Shown: positions 17,700-17,713 of the stretch, piece by piece
Numbering within the stretch: the stretch's first letter is position 1
Layout: every line of letters starts with the position of its first letter
Notes under the pieces: generated by a model
What the model was told of the DNA's origin: nothing
Databases searched by the model: none
The model's input: the letters and a program-made list of their open reading frames with translations, nothing else
Made by a program: the position numbers and the translations under genes
Assembly: GCA_003476595.1 (NCBI GenBank)
Contig: DMTU01000129.1
Span: 10,337-28,049, forward strand
Direction: 5' to 3'
Length of the DNA stretch: 17,713 nt
Source of the DNA: Acidimicrobiaceae bacterium
GTDB taxonomy: Bacteria > Actinomycetota > Acidimicrobiia > Acidimicrobiales > Salinilacustritrichaceae

Positions 17700-17713
17700 A
17701 GCGGAAGGGAGGC

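Overview
The window is GC-rich with actinobacterial features: near-complete reading frames on several strands, GTG starts, apparently leaderless genes, a bifunctional-type dCTP deaminase, and a membrane iron-sulfur protein resembling mycobacterial Rv0338c (EtfD). A high-GC actinomycete, possibly of the class Acidimicrobiia, is the most economical reading. The lineage is an inference and was not tested.

Positions 1-13800 look like an accessory (defence/mobile) island. At the left edge is the 3' part of a GIY-YIG nuclease resembling the Eco29kI restriction enzyme family, followed by a small unknown protein on the minus strand. Next is a block of three different tyrosine recombinases. Two are on the plus strand (1071-2234 and 2231-5266) and overlap by ATGA. 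The third is on the minus strand (5263-7158) and meets the second tail to tail, with both stop codons inside one CTAG palindrome. The middle recombinase carries a long C-terminal array of Cys/His zinc-binding units plus a helix-turn-helix, built by an internal 180-residue duplication. The third gene starts beside an AT-richer 56-bp segment bounded by 13-bp inverted repeats.

Positions 7567-12296 (minus strand) hold a type III restriction-modification operon: mod (beta-class N6-adenine methyltransferase) then res (SF2 helicase-nuclease), overlapping by 4 bp. The Res C-terminus has a PD...DPHG signature where the usual nuclease motif ends in (D/E)xK. Divergent from mod is a 442-residue protein with a C-terminal HEPN-type R-x4-H motif, a candidate RNase effector. 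The divergent gap contains a tandem CATCCTGG repeat.

Positions 13940 onward look like ordinary chromosome: a tRNA-Gly(CCC) on the minus strand with its terminator, a small helix-turn-helix protein and dcd (both with a -10 hexamer just upstream of a GTG start), and a convergent pair consisting of a degenerate response-regulator receiver and the EtfD-like membrane reductase. The 3' end of the tRNA faces the island. A tRNA there is a classic integration boundary, but no second copy of the tRNA end is visible in the window. Positions 13797-13942 show no gene.
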